Assembly (NCBI GenBank): GCA_015501055.1
Contig: JADNYV010000064.1
Coordinates: 1 to 64,000 of the forward strand
Origin: Mucidula mucida
Taxonomy: Eukaryota > Basidiomycota > Agaricomycetes > Agaricales > Physalacriaceae
Direction: 5' to 3'
Length of the DNA: 64,000 bases
Positions 1-11,863 of the stretch are shown here, piece by piece. The position numbers were made by a program, and so were the translations under genes. Below the pieces are notes generated by a model. That model saw nothing but the letters and a program-made list of their open reading frames with translations. It ran no database searches and was not told where the DNA came from. Numbering within the stretch: position 1 is the stretch's first letter; each line of letters starts with the position of its first letter.

Positions 1-215
1 GTCCTCGGTGGACTGCACTTATCCACCGCCTCAAAAAGGCAACTTGAGGCTACTGACATCCACAGGAACATTCTCACTTCAGCGGGGATATCAATTTGAC
101 GATTCTCATTGGTCCTATTTCGAACGCGTCCACTCCCCATTGTCCTCGGTGGACTGCACTTTTCCACTGACGCGAAAGGGCGACTTGAAGCCGTTGACCT
201 CCACAGGAACGTCTG
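1..215. repeat. Imperfect direct repeat, about 141-bp period
   Basis: A block starting with GTCCTCGGTGGACTGCACTT at position 1 recurs at position 142. Each copy is followed by a similar stretch containing a TCCACAGGAAC motif (about positions 59 and 201). The copies differ by scattered substitutions and small indels. No coding role is visible. Confidence 0.7.
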
Positions 216-2254
216 CACCGCCTAAAATAATCATGGGTCCTATTCAGTGTTACTTTCAATGATTGCGACGACTCGTTGGCGGCAGTCTTCCTGATTGGTT
301 TGAAAATGGTGACTGCCGCGAACGCGTCCACGTCTGTCCACGTATCAGCAAGCCTACCATGCCATTGATCAACACAATCCCATGATTCATGAAGATGCAC
401 GGCGGGGGACAAGTCGCGAAGATGCACCCCAGAGCGGAAGTCACCCACAGGACAACGCCAACTCTTTGAATGTATCCCATATCTCTCCGATGGCCTGAGA
501 CCGTAGCGTACTTCCTATCCATTGTCCACTCCTCCAATCATTGTTCACTCGTCCAACGCAGTCCATTTAGAAACATACTCTCATCACGTCAGCTCTGCTA
601 CAAGGCGCGCTCCGAACACGAGGACGCATCCTCTTCCAAGGGCATGATTCGCTATCTCGATACGTCTTTTGAAACTTGGTATGCGTCACATATATGGCCG
701 CCTCAACGGTTGTTCAGTCTTCATCATCACCTGTATCGCACTCTTTCATCTCTTGTGCACCGTTACTAGTTAGCCTCTGTCGCTGCGGATTGCTCGACAT
801 TTATTTAACAGTTCACGATGACTCGCGCGGAACATTTCGATATCTTGAATTTTGAACGGCTAACTCCTACAACACACACGGAACCGGTAGGTACATTCAT
901 ACTTTTGGTCGGCCTACAGCCTTAAGCCCGGGGCGCTGTAGAAGTGTAGGTTCGCGTCTCGTGGATTTGTCCGAATCGAGACATAAATCCAGTAAAAAAG
1001 GAACACCAATGGATAATTACAAGCAGTACATAAAATCGTAGAAACAAGGAACGTAGACAAGAAAAACCAAACCAAAATGTGTGTGCCAGATCCGAGTGAT
1101 ATCGCTGTATTTCGACACAACGTTTGCCCCAATCACTTCTCACTGTCGATTTCTTTGACCCATCTTCTATCCAAGTCTCTTCCCTCCTATCGGTTTTCTA
1201 TCGCCGCGCACGATATTCGTTCCTGTTTGACCATTCTGTTTTACCCACTGAGAGACGCCCATTCGTAAGTCCTGGAAGAGGACTTGGCTAGCACATGAGC
1301 TGAACTACCTGTAGCATACTCTGACATACGCAGACCGAGCTTCACAGCAAAGCCGGGCCCGGCGGGAGCCATCATAGCTTTAACAGCAAAAGTCGGTGCG
1401 GACATCATGACCTACGTTGGTTTTGAGCGACCAGCTGTGATCCAACAATATTCAGGTTCTCGCCGCCCAACTTGAAGTCAGCTGTTGGTCCGATGGCAAA
1501 CCATGGCGATACAGTAGAAAATCGAAGAAACAAACTCGCCTTGTGAACGATAGTAGAAAACGCCTCGGGCCGTATCCTTTCACGCGCAAGCGACGACAGT
1601 CAAAGAAGAAGAGCATGCGAAGATAAACGTAAATGCTCTCTGTACCATGTACAGGAGATGATGTGATAAAACTAAATGGTGATCCAGTACGGGAGCGAAG
1701 CGTACTGTACGATTCAGTGTACTAGCGGCTACCGCGTGACGTCTTGATAAGCTAGCGGAGGGTTGAGATCTATGTCGCTGTACAGGAAGCCAGCCTACAT
1801 TTATCGAACGGAGCGGTCGTCCCGAAGTACAACGAGGCCAGGAAAATCGAAATGTAATCTCCGGATAGAAATATTCTGTAGCCATGTAGTGCATATATTG
1901 CTTTGCATACTTAGTGAGAAACCGAGTAGATTTTCACGCCACTGATCCCGTTACGAGCCATAAGCTTTCCGGAGGCGGATTATGAGAAGTTTGATATTCA
2001 CCAGCAGAATCTCGCGGGTTGGCAACTTACAGCAATGGAGATGAGGCAAAAAGGTTGTGATGCCTGGTGATGTCCACCGATGGTGGAAAGTGAATGCGTA
2101 GAATCGTTCATTGATCAAGGTGCAGGTTGGCATCTCCGCTATGGGTTTCTGGCGGATTGTCACAGTCGGATGGGGACAAATTTGACGCGGTCCTGCCGCC
2201 TTCCCTTTCCAGGATACGATGTTATGTATATGAAGATTTATTTGTCGAAATGCA
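216..2254. other. No recognisable gene
   Basis: Several open frames of 60-125 codons exist on both strands, but none has a convincing start, splice structure, domain or low-complexity bias typical of the genes nearby. No RNA gene or mobile-element end was seen. Confidence 0.5.
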
Positions 2255-2624
2255 CTACCACTTGGAAGCGCCCCCACTCTGGTAAACAGTCAACGATTAA
2301 CTTTAAATGATAAAGTCGGGAATATACCTCTATTGCAGTCATCTCGTCCGCGCTCAGCTCCCGCATCCAGAACCGTTTTGGCGCATCCCAGAATTCGCTG
2401 AATATCGCGGGTCCCGCAGAGGATTTCGAAGGGCCGTGTTCTGGCACGGATTTGGAGAAGCCGGCGGGTAGAGGCACGCCAGCAGGATGGGCGTGTGGTG
2501 GTGTAGGGCCTGATATGGCTGAGCAAGTGAGGGCGGCAAATGCGCTGTACATACCAGAGGGCCATGTTCGCTTTCCAATAAATTTGATGAGAGGGGTGTA
2601 CGCTCGACGCGCAGACGGATGCAT
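2255..2624 (-). CDS. KGD4: KGD4-like subunit of 2-oxoglutarate dehydrogenase (MRPS36/YMR31 family)
   Basis: Three exons: 2624-2555, 2509-2328 and 2278-2255, with GT-AG introns of 45 and 50 nt. They give a 91-residue protein starting MHPSARRAYTPLIKFIGKR, an arginine/lysine-rich mitochondrial targeting type of N terminus. The middle has the proline/histidine-rich stretch (PHAHPAG) and then SGPAIF.EFWDAPKRFW. The last exon encodes SGGASKW, the glycine-rich ending seen in basidiomycete members. Family members anchor the E3 subunit to the E1-E2 core of mitochondrial 2-oxoglutarate dehydrogenase and were formerly annotated as a mitoribosomal protein. Length and layout match the family. The frame continues upstream of the chosen ATG without another good start. 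Identification is by motif recognition. Confidence 0.8.
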
Positions 2625-3453
2625 AGTCGATGATGGTGGTAAACGGAAGAGAGTTAATGAGCGGTGGCTGTGCCGGACGGATGCGGCCCGACCACGGTGA
2701 TCCTTGGTCCAGCTTGGCTTTAACAGGCTTTCACTCACTCTTAGAGTATCTGAACAGTGCCACCGTTCTCCAAGACGGTCGAACACAGAAACCTCTGACA
2801 GGACTCCGATTGGGTGCTGCTCTTTTGTGACATTTGCAGTAATGACAATCTCGCCACAATCCGACAGCGCCGCCATCATAGGATTCGACGAAAAAATGCG
2901 GCGCTAACACCACGCATGCTGCCTCAACGTAATACTTCTATGATAGGAAGGCGAGCATTCATCATTTCCCAATTGTCCATTTGTAGATAGACAATGAAAA
3001 ATCTCCATCTCTGACTTTCTGACACAAGATCAAAAAATTGCATCCAGGAATGCTGTACCGTCAAATTTTTGCACCACCGAAATTAAATCAATAGCTTTCG
3101 CGAAGACAAATCTGGTACTTGACAGTGTGGGTCCAGCCGACATCAGAAATAGATCCTTGTTTGCTAGTCAGTATCGGCGCACCTGCCTGGGATTATGGAG
3201 CGCGACAATGGAGTTATACTTCCATTCGTGCGGTGCAGGACTTCAATTCCACACAATAAGATATGGAACCAGGAAATGTGCAATACTGCTCACCGACTAC
3301 TTTCTAGGCCGCCACAAAACGCCCAGGGACAGTTGACACAGGCGCCTGATGCTGAACGAACTCCGCCCTCCACCAGCATCTCTACATTTCTATGGAAGCC
3401 CTTCCTTTTGTCCATTCTCAGCTTACCCCCACAGGACCAAAAGAGCTATGGGA
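2625..3453. other. Intergenic, nothing recognised
   Basis: Only short overlapping open frames, without splice-consistent extensions or domain signals. Confidence 0.4.
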
Positions 3454-3461
3454 TATATAAG
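3454..3461 (+). promoter_or_regulatory. TATA-like element
   Basis: TATATAAG lies about 70 bases before the signal-peptide-like frame at 3526. The match to a TATA box is good, but function is inferred. Confidence 0.35.
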
Positions 3462-3525
3462 GGCGGGTGCTGGCGCCTTTCTTTCTTCAGTTCCTCCATC
3501 TCATCTACCGATTTCTCTCTCCATA

Positions 3526-3702
3526 GTGCAGAATCTCTCGACGGCGCTCGCCGTCAAGGTTCTGTCCTTCACATCTTGCGCGGCTCTGGCTGGCGCCGCC
3601 GCCATACATCCCCGGACGGGGGCGATTACCGTCCGCGCGTCCCCTTGTGGCTTTAACCCCACAAAGAACGCGTTAACTATCCATCACATACATTGCTTAT
3701 GA
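3526..3702 (+). pseudogene. Possible small secreted protein lacking an ATG
   Basis: A 58-codon frame begins at a GTG, about 70 bases after a TATA-like box. It reads as a hydrophobic leader (ALAVKVLSFTSCAALAGAAA) followed by a short tail with two cysteines (near CGFNP and at the end). The layout is that of a small secreted peptide, but no ATG is in frame between the TATA box and the leader. Either an ATG-to-GTG change removed the start, an upstream exon was missed, or the frame is fortuitous. Confidence 0.25.
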
Positions 3703-4886
3703 TCGGTCCGTCGCATTTCTCCGCCTCTAAACGTTCACCTGCTCATCCTCAAATCAGCTGCCGCCCGTGCGTCAGCCCGCCGTGGCGCAGATCTCCTCTG
3801 ATGCATATTCAGATCCCACATCAACCCCCGCCATTGATCGACCACAGAGGTTCCACCCAACGACGTCCAACTTGCTCCGTGTAGCATGCGACGACATTTA
3901 TTCACCGGGCCTCTGGATGTCTTTCTTGGCTGAACCTCCGTCGATGAGTGCGCGCACCCAACAACCCGCGACTTGGGATGGCATGGGTGGCGGCAGGCGA
4001 GAGCGGAAATATGCGCTGTAAGTCGTTAGGCTTCGCGTATGAAGTTTCTTCGATTCTGAATTTTGTAGATCCTGCAGATGACACAAACCATAAGTTTTGA
4101 CTCCTCATGCTGTATGCTAATCCTTGGTAGAGCGCTCTAGACTCGCCGAAAAAGGCGTTTATTCTTATAACGACAGCGACAACCATCCTCGTCTCCCGCT
4201 CAAATTGTCCTCGACAATACATGCTCAACGTTACTCCGATTACCTTCAATCAACATAGAGGAGACGCACGGTTCCATGGCCACCGCCCTTTGAAAGGTGT
4301 GTTGGATCTTACGTTAATATCGAAAATCGGGTCTGATTGTCGTCGCAGGTAGTCAACAGACTTTCTTTTCTCTGTTCCTCGTCTTGTAAGAGAGTGAACG
4401 CAACTCCGGTCGTCGTCAACGCTTTCCGGCGCTTGCTTTACCCCTTCGTACGTCTCGACATCGTCTTTCCAGCCTCATGACATGTCTATAGGACACTCGA
4501 TTTAATGCACTGGGTGGACACGACCAAATAGCACTGTATGCCGAATACCTTTGCCTACCCCAGACTTTCGCCCAATGTGATGTATGGCTGCAAGGGGGAC
4601 TGTAATATTGTAGAAAGTAGTTCCCGGGGGATATTTGCTCCCTTGTCGTATCCTCCGGGCTTGAGGCTGTAAGCCAACTAAAAGCACGAGTATGTTGGAG
4701 TTGGGCTATATAGTGTCTTTTCACTTTTGAGAACACTCTCAAGTTGTGAGTTTGACTGCTCGAATTTCAAACATTCTTAGTACGGCGGGTTGACCGAGAC
4801 ATTCTTTCCGGTGGGTGGTTTCCCGCCACTCTTAAGATTTGGCCGCCAGGCCGATCCCAGACATTCCCAGCTTTCTTTTGTCCCTC
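3703..4886. other. Intergenic, nothing recognised
   Basis: No supported gene. Short frames on both strands lack splice logic or domains. Confidence 0.4.
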
Positions 4887-5670
4887 ATGATGGACAAATC
4901 AACCTCGAAACAGGCAAACACCAACCCCGACTCGAATACAGATCTCTCCTCGACACCACCAGCCCCTTCTTGGCCGCCTACTGGCTTTGTCCGAGTTACT
5001 TACGTCTTCTCGCTTTCCCTCATATTCTTGTATATCGGCATCATCATCCTATCTGAATGCCCTCTCACCGTGTCCCTAATCCCTAATCTCATCCCCACTG
5101 CTGTCACGCAGGTGCTCACACTGGTACTGGTCAGCCTCACTGGTAACTCCTTCCCTGCGACTTTCTGTGTATACATACTCTTTCTCTGTTCCATCTATAG
5201 TGCGTACTACCCCTCTTTGGGACCTCCTATGCTAATTTGACCCAGGTCCGCTATTTTACTTGCCCTGCGCAACGCAGAGTGTCGTTAGGCTAGGTATTGT
5301 GTGGTTCTATAGCACGTTTGCCTTTTTCTTGGTGGTGATTATCACTGAGGAGCGCGAGTCGGGGTCGAGGAAGGGTGCTATAACTTCAGTACTGGAAGGA
5401 TTTTTGTGTGACGTGGGGACGTTCATCATTGCTGCAGGGTTATCTTTGAGGCGCGCGGCGGAATGGATGAAACTTCGGAGCGAGATCATGTTAGCTGAGG
5501 AGCAGCGCCGGCATGATGAGTATGCCCATGAGCTCTCGCCGGCTTTGCCGGTTAGTGTCTTCCCATGTTTTCTAGTTGAATGCTCAAGGGCTATTTTATA
5601 GAGCTACGTGAATACTAGGTCGGCCAACCCGGACATCGACAGGAGCCGTCCCATAGCTCAGACGGTGTAG
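4887..5670 (+). CDS. Four-helix-type membrane protein, copy at 4.9 kb
   Basis: Three exons (4887-5199, 5246-5550, 5602-5670) encode 228 residues. A polar Ser/Thr/Asn/Pro-rich N terminus of about 30 residues precedes hydrophobic segments near residues 37-53, 63-80, 83-102 and about 120-140, with another hydrophobic stretch near 160-175. The tail is charged and ends with a short exon starting SYV. The same intron phases, an N-terminal MDKS start and the conserved LPC motif just after intron 1 are shared with the genes at 43940-44805 (+) and 11864-12688 (-), so these form one family. No function is known to me. ATG ATG at 4887/4890 leaves a one-residue choice of start. Confidence 0.65.
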
Positions 5671-6440
5671 GTGGCGATGCCATGCTATCACCCGCCTCTG
5701 TTCGTTTCCAGACTTTCTACAGTAAATTCTAGTATAGAGATCACTCTGCTTTGTACGACTCGGGCCAACTATTGTCGTCCTGGAGATTTGGGAAGGTCAC
5801 AACTCACCGACGCTGGAATATGCACGAGAAACCGCCAGAACATTGAACACAGAACGACTTGGAAGCACACACAGAAACTGTACAAATTCTCCACACATGT
5901 GGTGTGCTTTTCCGCCATTGGCCACCGCCTCGCGAGGCCATGATATGAACACTGGCAGGTACGCAGTAGTTAAAGGTCGTCTCTCATTCAGATTGAGTGG
6001 TGTCTTCTCTCATTGACATCAATGGATGGAACGTTTGAGAGCTAATGCACGTTCGAAGGCAATTATCTCACCAGCAACTGATTGAGAATGACGCAAATGA
6101 TTTTCCGCGTAATGAACAAGTGACCGCGACATAGGACATGGAGCCTGGTGACCCCCCATATGTAATCTCGACGTCTGCGTGGAACACCACAATGGTAGGC
6201 CTTCGACAAGGAACGAAGGCCCATGACTATGCTACTGAGTAGGAAGATATCTGAGCGCAGGATTGTGCACGAAGAGAATACGGGACATTTCAGTGAGCTG
6301 TGACATGCCTACCCTCCATCCCTCAGTCGATACTCTGGTTACGGAAGAGCCTGCTTTGAGTGGGTGTCCTTTCAGTTGTCTCCGAGACGCCCTTTGGCGT
6401 GGACATGTACAATGAAGAACGTGCGGCGACAGAGACCAGC
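5671..6440. other. Intergenic, nothing recognised
   Basis: No supported coding exon or repeat was found. Confidence 0.4.
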
Positions 6441-6449
6441 ATATAAAAG
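6441..6449 (+). promoter_or_regulatory. TATA box of the 6525 gene
   Basis: ATATAAAAG lies about 80 bases before the ATG of the small secreted protein, a usual distance for a strongly expressed fungal gene with a short leader. Confidence 0.5.
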
Positions 6450-6524
6450 CTACCTTGATGGACTGGTGCAACACCATCCAAACACCGGAGCTTACTACTA
6501 TCTTACTCAACAGCAATCTTCACC

Positions 6525-6908
6525 ATGCAGCTACTCCTCATCGTCAAGATCTCCTTGATCTTTGCCGGTCTCGTATATGCCATCCCCGCTCCCGGGACCA
6601 TCGTGTTAGTGTCCTGTCCTGTGCGTGCTCACAAGTGTGATGCTCACTGTCTTCAGTGCGCGCGGTGACTGGGAGGACTGCTTCGACGAAGGATATCAGA
6701 CTGGCTACAGCCTACGAGGTTGGGTGCGAACTAGTAGGAGGAGGGGACAGGAAACGTGGTGTACGACCCTTCACTGACGCACGAACGTGACTGACCTAGA
6801 AACTTTAGAGAAGGGCAACAGCTCGATTGCACTGGATCTCCTCTGGGAGATGCGTATAACGAGGGCTTTAACAAAGGCTTCAATGATGGAATCGGTCTTT
6901 GCTCTTGA
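6525..6908 (+). CDS. Small secreted protein, 79 residues
   Basis: Three exons (6525-6604, 6657-6718, 6811-6908) join in frame with GT-AG introns of 52 and 92 nt. The protein starts MQLLLIVKISLIFAGLVYA, a clear signal peptide with cleavage probable after VYA. The mature part is about 60 residues with three cysteines. It carries two related short motifs, DEGYQTGYSL and NEGFNKGFNDG, suggesting an internal repeat. A TATA box lies just upstream. No family is recognised. It is possibly an effector-like or cell-surface peptide, but this is only inferred from size and secretion. Confidence 0.6.
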
Positions 6909-7003
6909 ACGTCGGTAAGGCAGTTAAAGAGACAACATCCGCTATTCATATCCTGTTCGCAGTATCAATGGTCCTCACTAGTCTCGTTACCGACCGAATA
7001 AAA

Positions 7004-7035
7004 GTGACAAGTCGACGATATCGTCGACTTGTCAC
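7004..7035. repeat. Perfect 32-bp palindrome
   Basis: The two 16-base halves are exact reverse complements around GATATC and contain two GTCGAC sites. It lies about 100 bases after the stop of the small secreted gene. It could fold as a hairpin in its transcript or be a protein-binding dyad. Confidence 0.85.
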
Positions 7036-7435
7036 ATTTGAGGGTTCGGTTACAGGACTAGGTCCTCACGAGATAGACGAAAAGAAATGGAGTCTTTGCT
7101 TGAATTTTTGTACTACTAGATTGTGCAATATCCACTGCTTGAATCATTTTGTTCTTGTTCTTGTTTTCAAAAAATGGCATAAGATCGACACCACTAGAAG
7201 CAGTTTTTAAATTCACCACAGAAGATATAAGATCTGGCTCTGGCCAACTCGGAAGGCTAGTACAGTGTTGCTTGAGCTTCAATATTCGCCAACTTGAATT
7301 TAGGCAAACGCGCGCACTGGAGAAACGGAAAGGTTTGAAGTCGCTTTCTTGAAAGAGGCAGACGGACAGGTTTTGACGCGAGTTGAAGTACGTGATCAGA
7401 ACCGCGATCGAAGTCATCGGACTGACTTTACCTCT

Positions 7436-8315
7436 TAGCCAGGTAACCTGACCTACTAGTATGAGCAAGCGTCGATACAGTAGGCCAGGTAAATCGGAGT
7501 TTAAAATTGGCGTGAACATGTCGTTGGAAATTCGCAGAGATCGGTCCGATTTCCTATATGCCATATATGGAAATAAAATTGCTCCGCCAATTCTAAGGCC
7601 TCGCAGCGCACTTGTCTGTGATGTCCACACTTCCCGCTGAGGTCCCAATTGACAAGAGTACGGATATTACACTAGATCTCGACTATTTACTCATAAAAAC
7701 TTAACTAGATGCGCTTCCAAGATGCACTCCAATGCCAGGCGGTGTATCATGTTATACACGCATGATCCGCGAGCATAGGCAACGCCCAATCGCGCCTGTT
7801 GACGCCAATGACTTTCCGAACCAGCTGTGCCCCTGTCTCTTGGCTGATCGCCTCTCCGCTAGTAGTCGTGTAGACGTTGTGATCCTAGTTTTCAACAATA
7901 AGATGACCTTCCAGAGGATTGGAAGAGTTGGAGTGCTGTTTAGAGAAGTATTAGAGAGACACGTCTCGTCGAGAATGGCTGCATAGTGTGTTGATCAACC
8001 TATCATGCTACCGGTGGACAGACGGAGGTTTCAACGGGACATAACGGGGTTTTGAAGCCATTACCTGCATGAGATATATATATTCACATGTCTAAAGTCT
8101 TTCTGGCCTACTTTTGTGTACTGGATGCGGCTTGGACACTGCTACAACGAATCGTGATTTGAAGGCTGCAGATTCTATTCCCATATATGGCATATAGGAA
8201 GTCGGACCGATCTCTGCGAATTTCCAACGACATGTTCACGCCAAATTTAAACTCCGATTTACCTGGCCTACTGTATCGACGCTTGCTCATACTAGTAGGT
8301 CAGGTTACCTGGCTA
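7436..8315. mobile_element. Non-autonomous Mutator-like DNA transposon with long terminal inverted repeats
   Basis: Terminal inverted repeats of about 140 bases (7436-7575 and 8176-8315) begin TAGCCAGGTAACCTGACC and differ at only a few positions. The element is flanked by the 9-bp direct repeat TTTACCTCT (7427-7435 and 8316-8324), the target-site duplication size of the Mutator superfamily. The 600-base interior has no recognisable transposase, so the copy must have been moved in trans. High identity of the two ends suggests recent activity. Confidence 0.85.
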
Positions 8316-8324
8316 TTTACCTCT

Positions 8325-8980
8325 TACCACCACAAGAGACGTACGGGTGATGGCTTATGTCGTCATCGCGTGCGCACCTCTTGCGGCCAGCCGGTCCTGT
8401 GGGCCAATCGGCTGTTTAACAACAACAACAACAACCATTACAGCAACACTACTAGCAGGCGCGCCCAGCGACGACCAAGAGCTATCGGTGTCTCCCTGTC
8501 TATACCTACCTAACCAGCTGGCTGTAAACAGGGATCCCTGTCGAACAGGAATATCGATGGGGTCGCCCATTGTAGTGATTTTGGCGAATGCAAGCAGAAG
8601 AAACGCGCCATGCTACAGATCTAAAACTTGACGTTCGATTTTTTTGGGGCTGGCCTATTTAGCGGCTTGACTACGTACGTGCGTGTCGGTCCATTGAGCT
8701 TACCACCATTTAGATACACTTCTAGACGTCGCCGTCAGTGCGCAAGCTAAATGTGTCTCATGGTGACGTGTAATAGCCTCACCTTCAAGTCAGCAATGGC
8801 CTACTGTATATTTCTCTCTATGACGACGCACAAGATCTGCAGGACACATATCCAGACTTGTTCCCTCACGCTTGCTTAAATTCGTCAATTCCAAACATAA
8901 AAGTTGTTCGTCCAGGATGGCTCGTCGATAGCCTTTTACCTTGGCAGGACTAAGTATACCCAGTTCCAGATTGATTGCGC
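8325..8980. other. Intergenic, short AAC tract
   Basis: Contains an AAC microsatellite-like tract near 8417-8436. No gene was recognised. Confidence 0.4.
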
Positions 8981-8989
8981 CGACAGTCC

Positions 8990-9240
8990 GGATCCGGACT
9001 GGAAGATCAGTGTACATTTGGTTCTGGTGAGTGCACTGCCTAGCTATGGCGTTCGTATTTGCACTGCTGTGTTCTCTTTGGGCGCAGCTGGATGGCTGCT
9101 GATGCACACGCTGTATCCTTGATGGCTGAAGTAGGCACGCAAATTCTCCGCCTTCGGTGGCACTGATTTTCCGCACTAGTCGCCTGCGGGATCGTCATAA
9201 CAGGCATTGTGAATCAGAGCGGCGCGGCCTCGCACACCTG
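8990..9240 (+). pseudogene. Fragment of the seven-helix membrane protein gene
   Basis: This stretch aligns with the exon 1/exon 2/exon 3 junction of the intact gene at 12897-14152. VHLVL followed by GTGAGTGCACTG matches the end of exon 1 and its donor. GGCGCAGCTGGATGGC matches exon 2. CGCCTGCGGGATCGTCATAAC matches the start of exon 3. The rest of the gene is missing and stops are present, so it is a remnant in opposite orientation to its parent. Confidence 0.6.
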
Positions 9241-9249
9241 GTGCGGTAC

Positions 9250-9880
9250 TGTTGTGTGCTCATTTTCTCGCAGGTATGTCTAACTACAAGGGAGTCTTCT
9301 AGGAGAGCATCAAGAAAACAATGAGCGCTACTGAGAGAGAGTTTAGAATGGTACAACAGAACGTCCACGTCAATTGTACAAGCTCCGATCACCGCCCGTC
9401 GTCCTCTTTCTTTTCTCCCCTCACCTTCATTCAACAACACCTTCCCCTCTGTTGTCCTCGGCTTTAACCAGGCTTTAACGGAGGCGCTCGTAGACTGCCG
9501 CCGCCCGGATCACAGGGCGGAGATTATTTGAAATTGACGAGGTCGAGAAAGAGTTCGAAGGCTAGGCAGAACGAGAAACTAGGTGCTACAGCCGCTAGCA
9601 AACGGCTTCACGATGTCATGGGGGAACGGATAACACAGTTATTTTAATGATTGCGTTGCAACAATTGCGTCGGATACGGTCGTCTTGTGATCTACACCGC
9701 CGCGACCCTATCCACTCTTGTTTTTCGCCATCCACGTCTCTTTCGCCCGCCCTGCTATAGTCTGCATACAAGCTCGCTCCTTCCCGCAATAGCACGCTCC
9801 TCACCACTTGGAGTGTAGGACGACTTAACGGACCCTCCTTTTGAATTTTATCCATTCATTCATTTACCGCCGACGCGTCC
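9250..9880. other. Intergenic; promoter region of the FHA-RING gene
   Basis: No coding exon is supported here. Pyrimidine-rich stretches near 9400-9450 and 9780-9860 precede the next gene. Confidence 0.4.
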
Positions 9881-11609
9881 ATGGCTTCGGCGCCTACAAC
9901 ACCTGTGGACCATGCCGGACAACAATCGCGCCCTGCTGCCCTCCTTGGTCTTCTCCGGACACGCAGCAAGAGCCGCAGCCACAAACGCGGTATATCCACC
10001 CCGGAACCACCATCCCCAAATCCTCCCCTAATGCCATCCTCTGCGCGTGGTCGTCGTGGCGGACAGAGTATGGGCGGCGACGCGGGATGGACCATAATTC
10101 AAGGTCCCATCAGCCCGCCCTCCTCTGCGAATGGTTTCGGCGAGAGTCGCCCGACTCAGCGTATCCGCCTCGTGCCGCACCTTGACACCCGCCGCGCCTA
10201 CACCTTTGGTGCCATCGTGCGCAATCTGCGTCCGGGTGGTGCGCCGGTTGTTATGGGTCGATTTGAGGGCCAGGCTGTAGGTACGGACAATGCGAACGGT
10301 ACGATGACGACTGGGAAGATTGCGTTCAAATCGAAAGTGGTGTCCCGCGCGCACGCTGAGCTGTGGATGGACAATGGGGGCTCTGTGCTGGTTAGGGATA
10401 CAAAGTCGGCAAGTGGGACGTTTCTGAATCGGTCTAGGCTCAGCCAAGTGGATACGGAGAGCAAGTGGTTTCCATTGGCTGATGGGGATATACTTCAACT
10501 TGGTGTTGATTATCAGGGAGGGCTGGAGGATGCGTATAAGGCTGTCAAGATACGTGTTGAGATTGGACGAGAGCCGGAGACGGCGTTTGAGTGAGTGGTA
10601 TTCTCAATATTTCTTTCTTGTCTGATTTTTTTGTTTAGTACGAGTGCGCTACGTGCGCTGAACGCGTTGGCGAAATCAGAATCTCAACCCTCGACCGAGA
10701 GAATCGTCCCGGACTGTTGTATATGTATGTGAGCCACTTCCATTCAATTTATCGTCTGACCATGATTGTTCAGGTCTTTGCGGCATCTCCGTTCGCCAAG
10801 CGCTCTTCACAACGCCGTGCTGTCACACGTTCCATTTTAGATGCATTCGTCCCCTCATCGACGCCGTGCCCAAGACGCCGATGCTCACATGCCCCGTCTG
10901 TCGCACCGAGTCGAATCTCGATGAGGAAGTCGAAGACCACGCCCAAGAGGCCCGCCTTCCCCCGACACCCATTATTCCCGAAGAAGAAGAGGACCGCGGT
11001 CGTCCCATCTCGCGGGTTCTCCCTTCGCCAGAGTCACCAGTAGGACAGGAATGGCGCCGCCAGATGACCGCTCACCCCCCGGAAGCGCAGGCGAGCCCGT
11101 CTGTACCCATTGCTCCTGTACACGCGCCGTCCGTCCCGGTGCGACCTATGGCGAGAGCGCACTCGATTGGACGAGCACGACCGCCACCTGAAGGGCGTCT
11201 GCTTTCGCGGGCTCCATCCGCATCGCGCGGTCTCCCTTCCAACCCAGCGAGTAAACGTCCTCCTCGTATCACGCACGCCGACATGCTCCCTGTCGGTGCT
11301 GCAGTACCAGCCATCCATGCTCCACCGCTACCTCCCTCGCCTTCACCTCAGACTCCGCCCACGTCACCTCCGTCACCGCTACCGAACCCGGCGCTGGGAG
11401 GAAATTGGCTGAGAGAGATGGAGCTGATGCAAAGGCATTCGCAGTATATTGTGTCCAAGCCTGCTACCAAGTCTAGCAAGGACAAAGAGAAGGAAAAGGA
11501 GAAGGAGAAGACCGATGAGATGGGCAGGAGTACGAGTTTGAGAAGGAAGGGGACGTGGACGCGCTTGTTAAGAGCGCAGAACGCGAGTCCGGCGGATGGG
11601 AGTTCTTAG
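9881..11609 (+). CDS. FHA and RING domain E3 ubiquitin ligase, Dma1/CHFR type
   Basis: Three exons (9881-10590, 10639-10724, 10774-11609) give 543 residues. The FHA domain lies at about residues 90-225 and carries the phosphothreonine-binding signatures SRAHAEL and GTFLN. The RING-H2 finger at about residues 260-310 spans the second intron. It shows C-C-x-C-x-x-C, then CCHTFHF with C-x-x-x-H-x-x-x, then CPVC. The C-terminal half is Ser/Pro-rich with a lysine/glutamate-rich run (KDKEKEKEKEK) and an ending poor in order. The order FHA then RING is that of Dma1/Dma2 and CHFR, ligases that recognise phosphorylated targets in mitotic and septation checkpoints. The role here is inferred from architecture. 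Confidence 0.85.
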
Positions 11610-11863
11610 TGGTGCGGGAAGCGCATATTCTGAATACATTACAGTTTAATCTTTTTTTGTTGTTGTCCTTCTTTTGATACCCGTCTATCATTCAGCGCAA
11701 TTTACTGTACTACACTCGGCCGTTCTTCATGGGGACTTTGTGCCGGTTCTACCTACCTACCTACATACTGTTTTTGTTTTCGTAGTCAAAGACATTATCA
11801 TCTGGTCAGACGTGGCGCTCTCAGAGCGTAAGTCCTCCATAATTAAATTCCTGTAAATCCCAG

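Noticed and set aside
470..769. 99-codon plus-strand frame
   Set aside because: No domain, splice logic or family. Basic, low-quality composition typical of chance frames.
2452..2907. Plus-strand frames over the KGD4-like gene
   Set aside because: They are shadows of the minus-strand gene, which has correct exons and recognisable protein.
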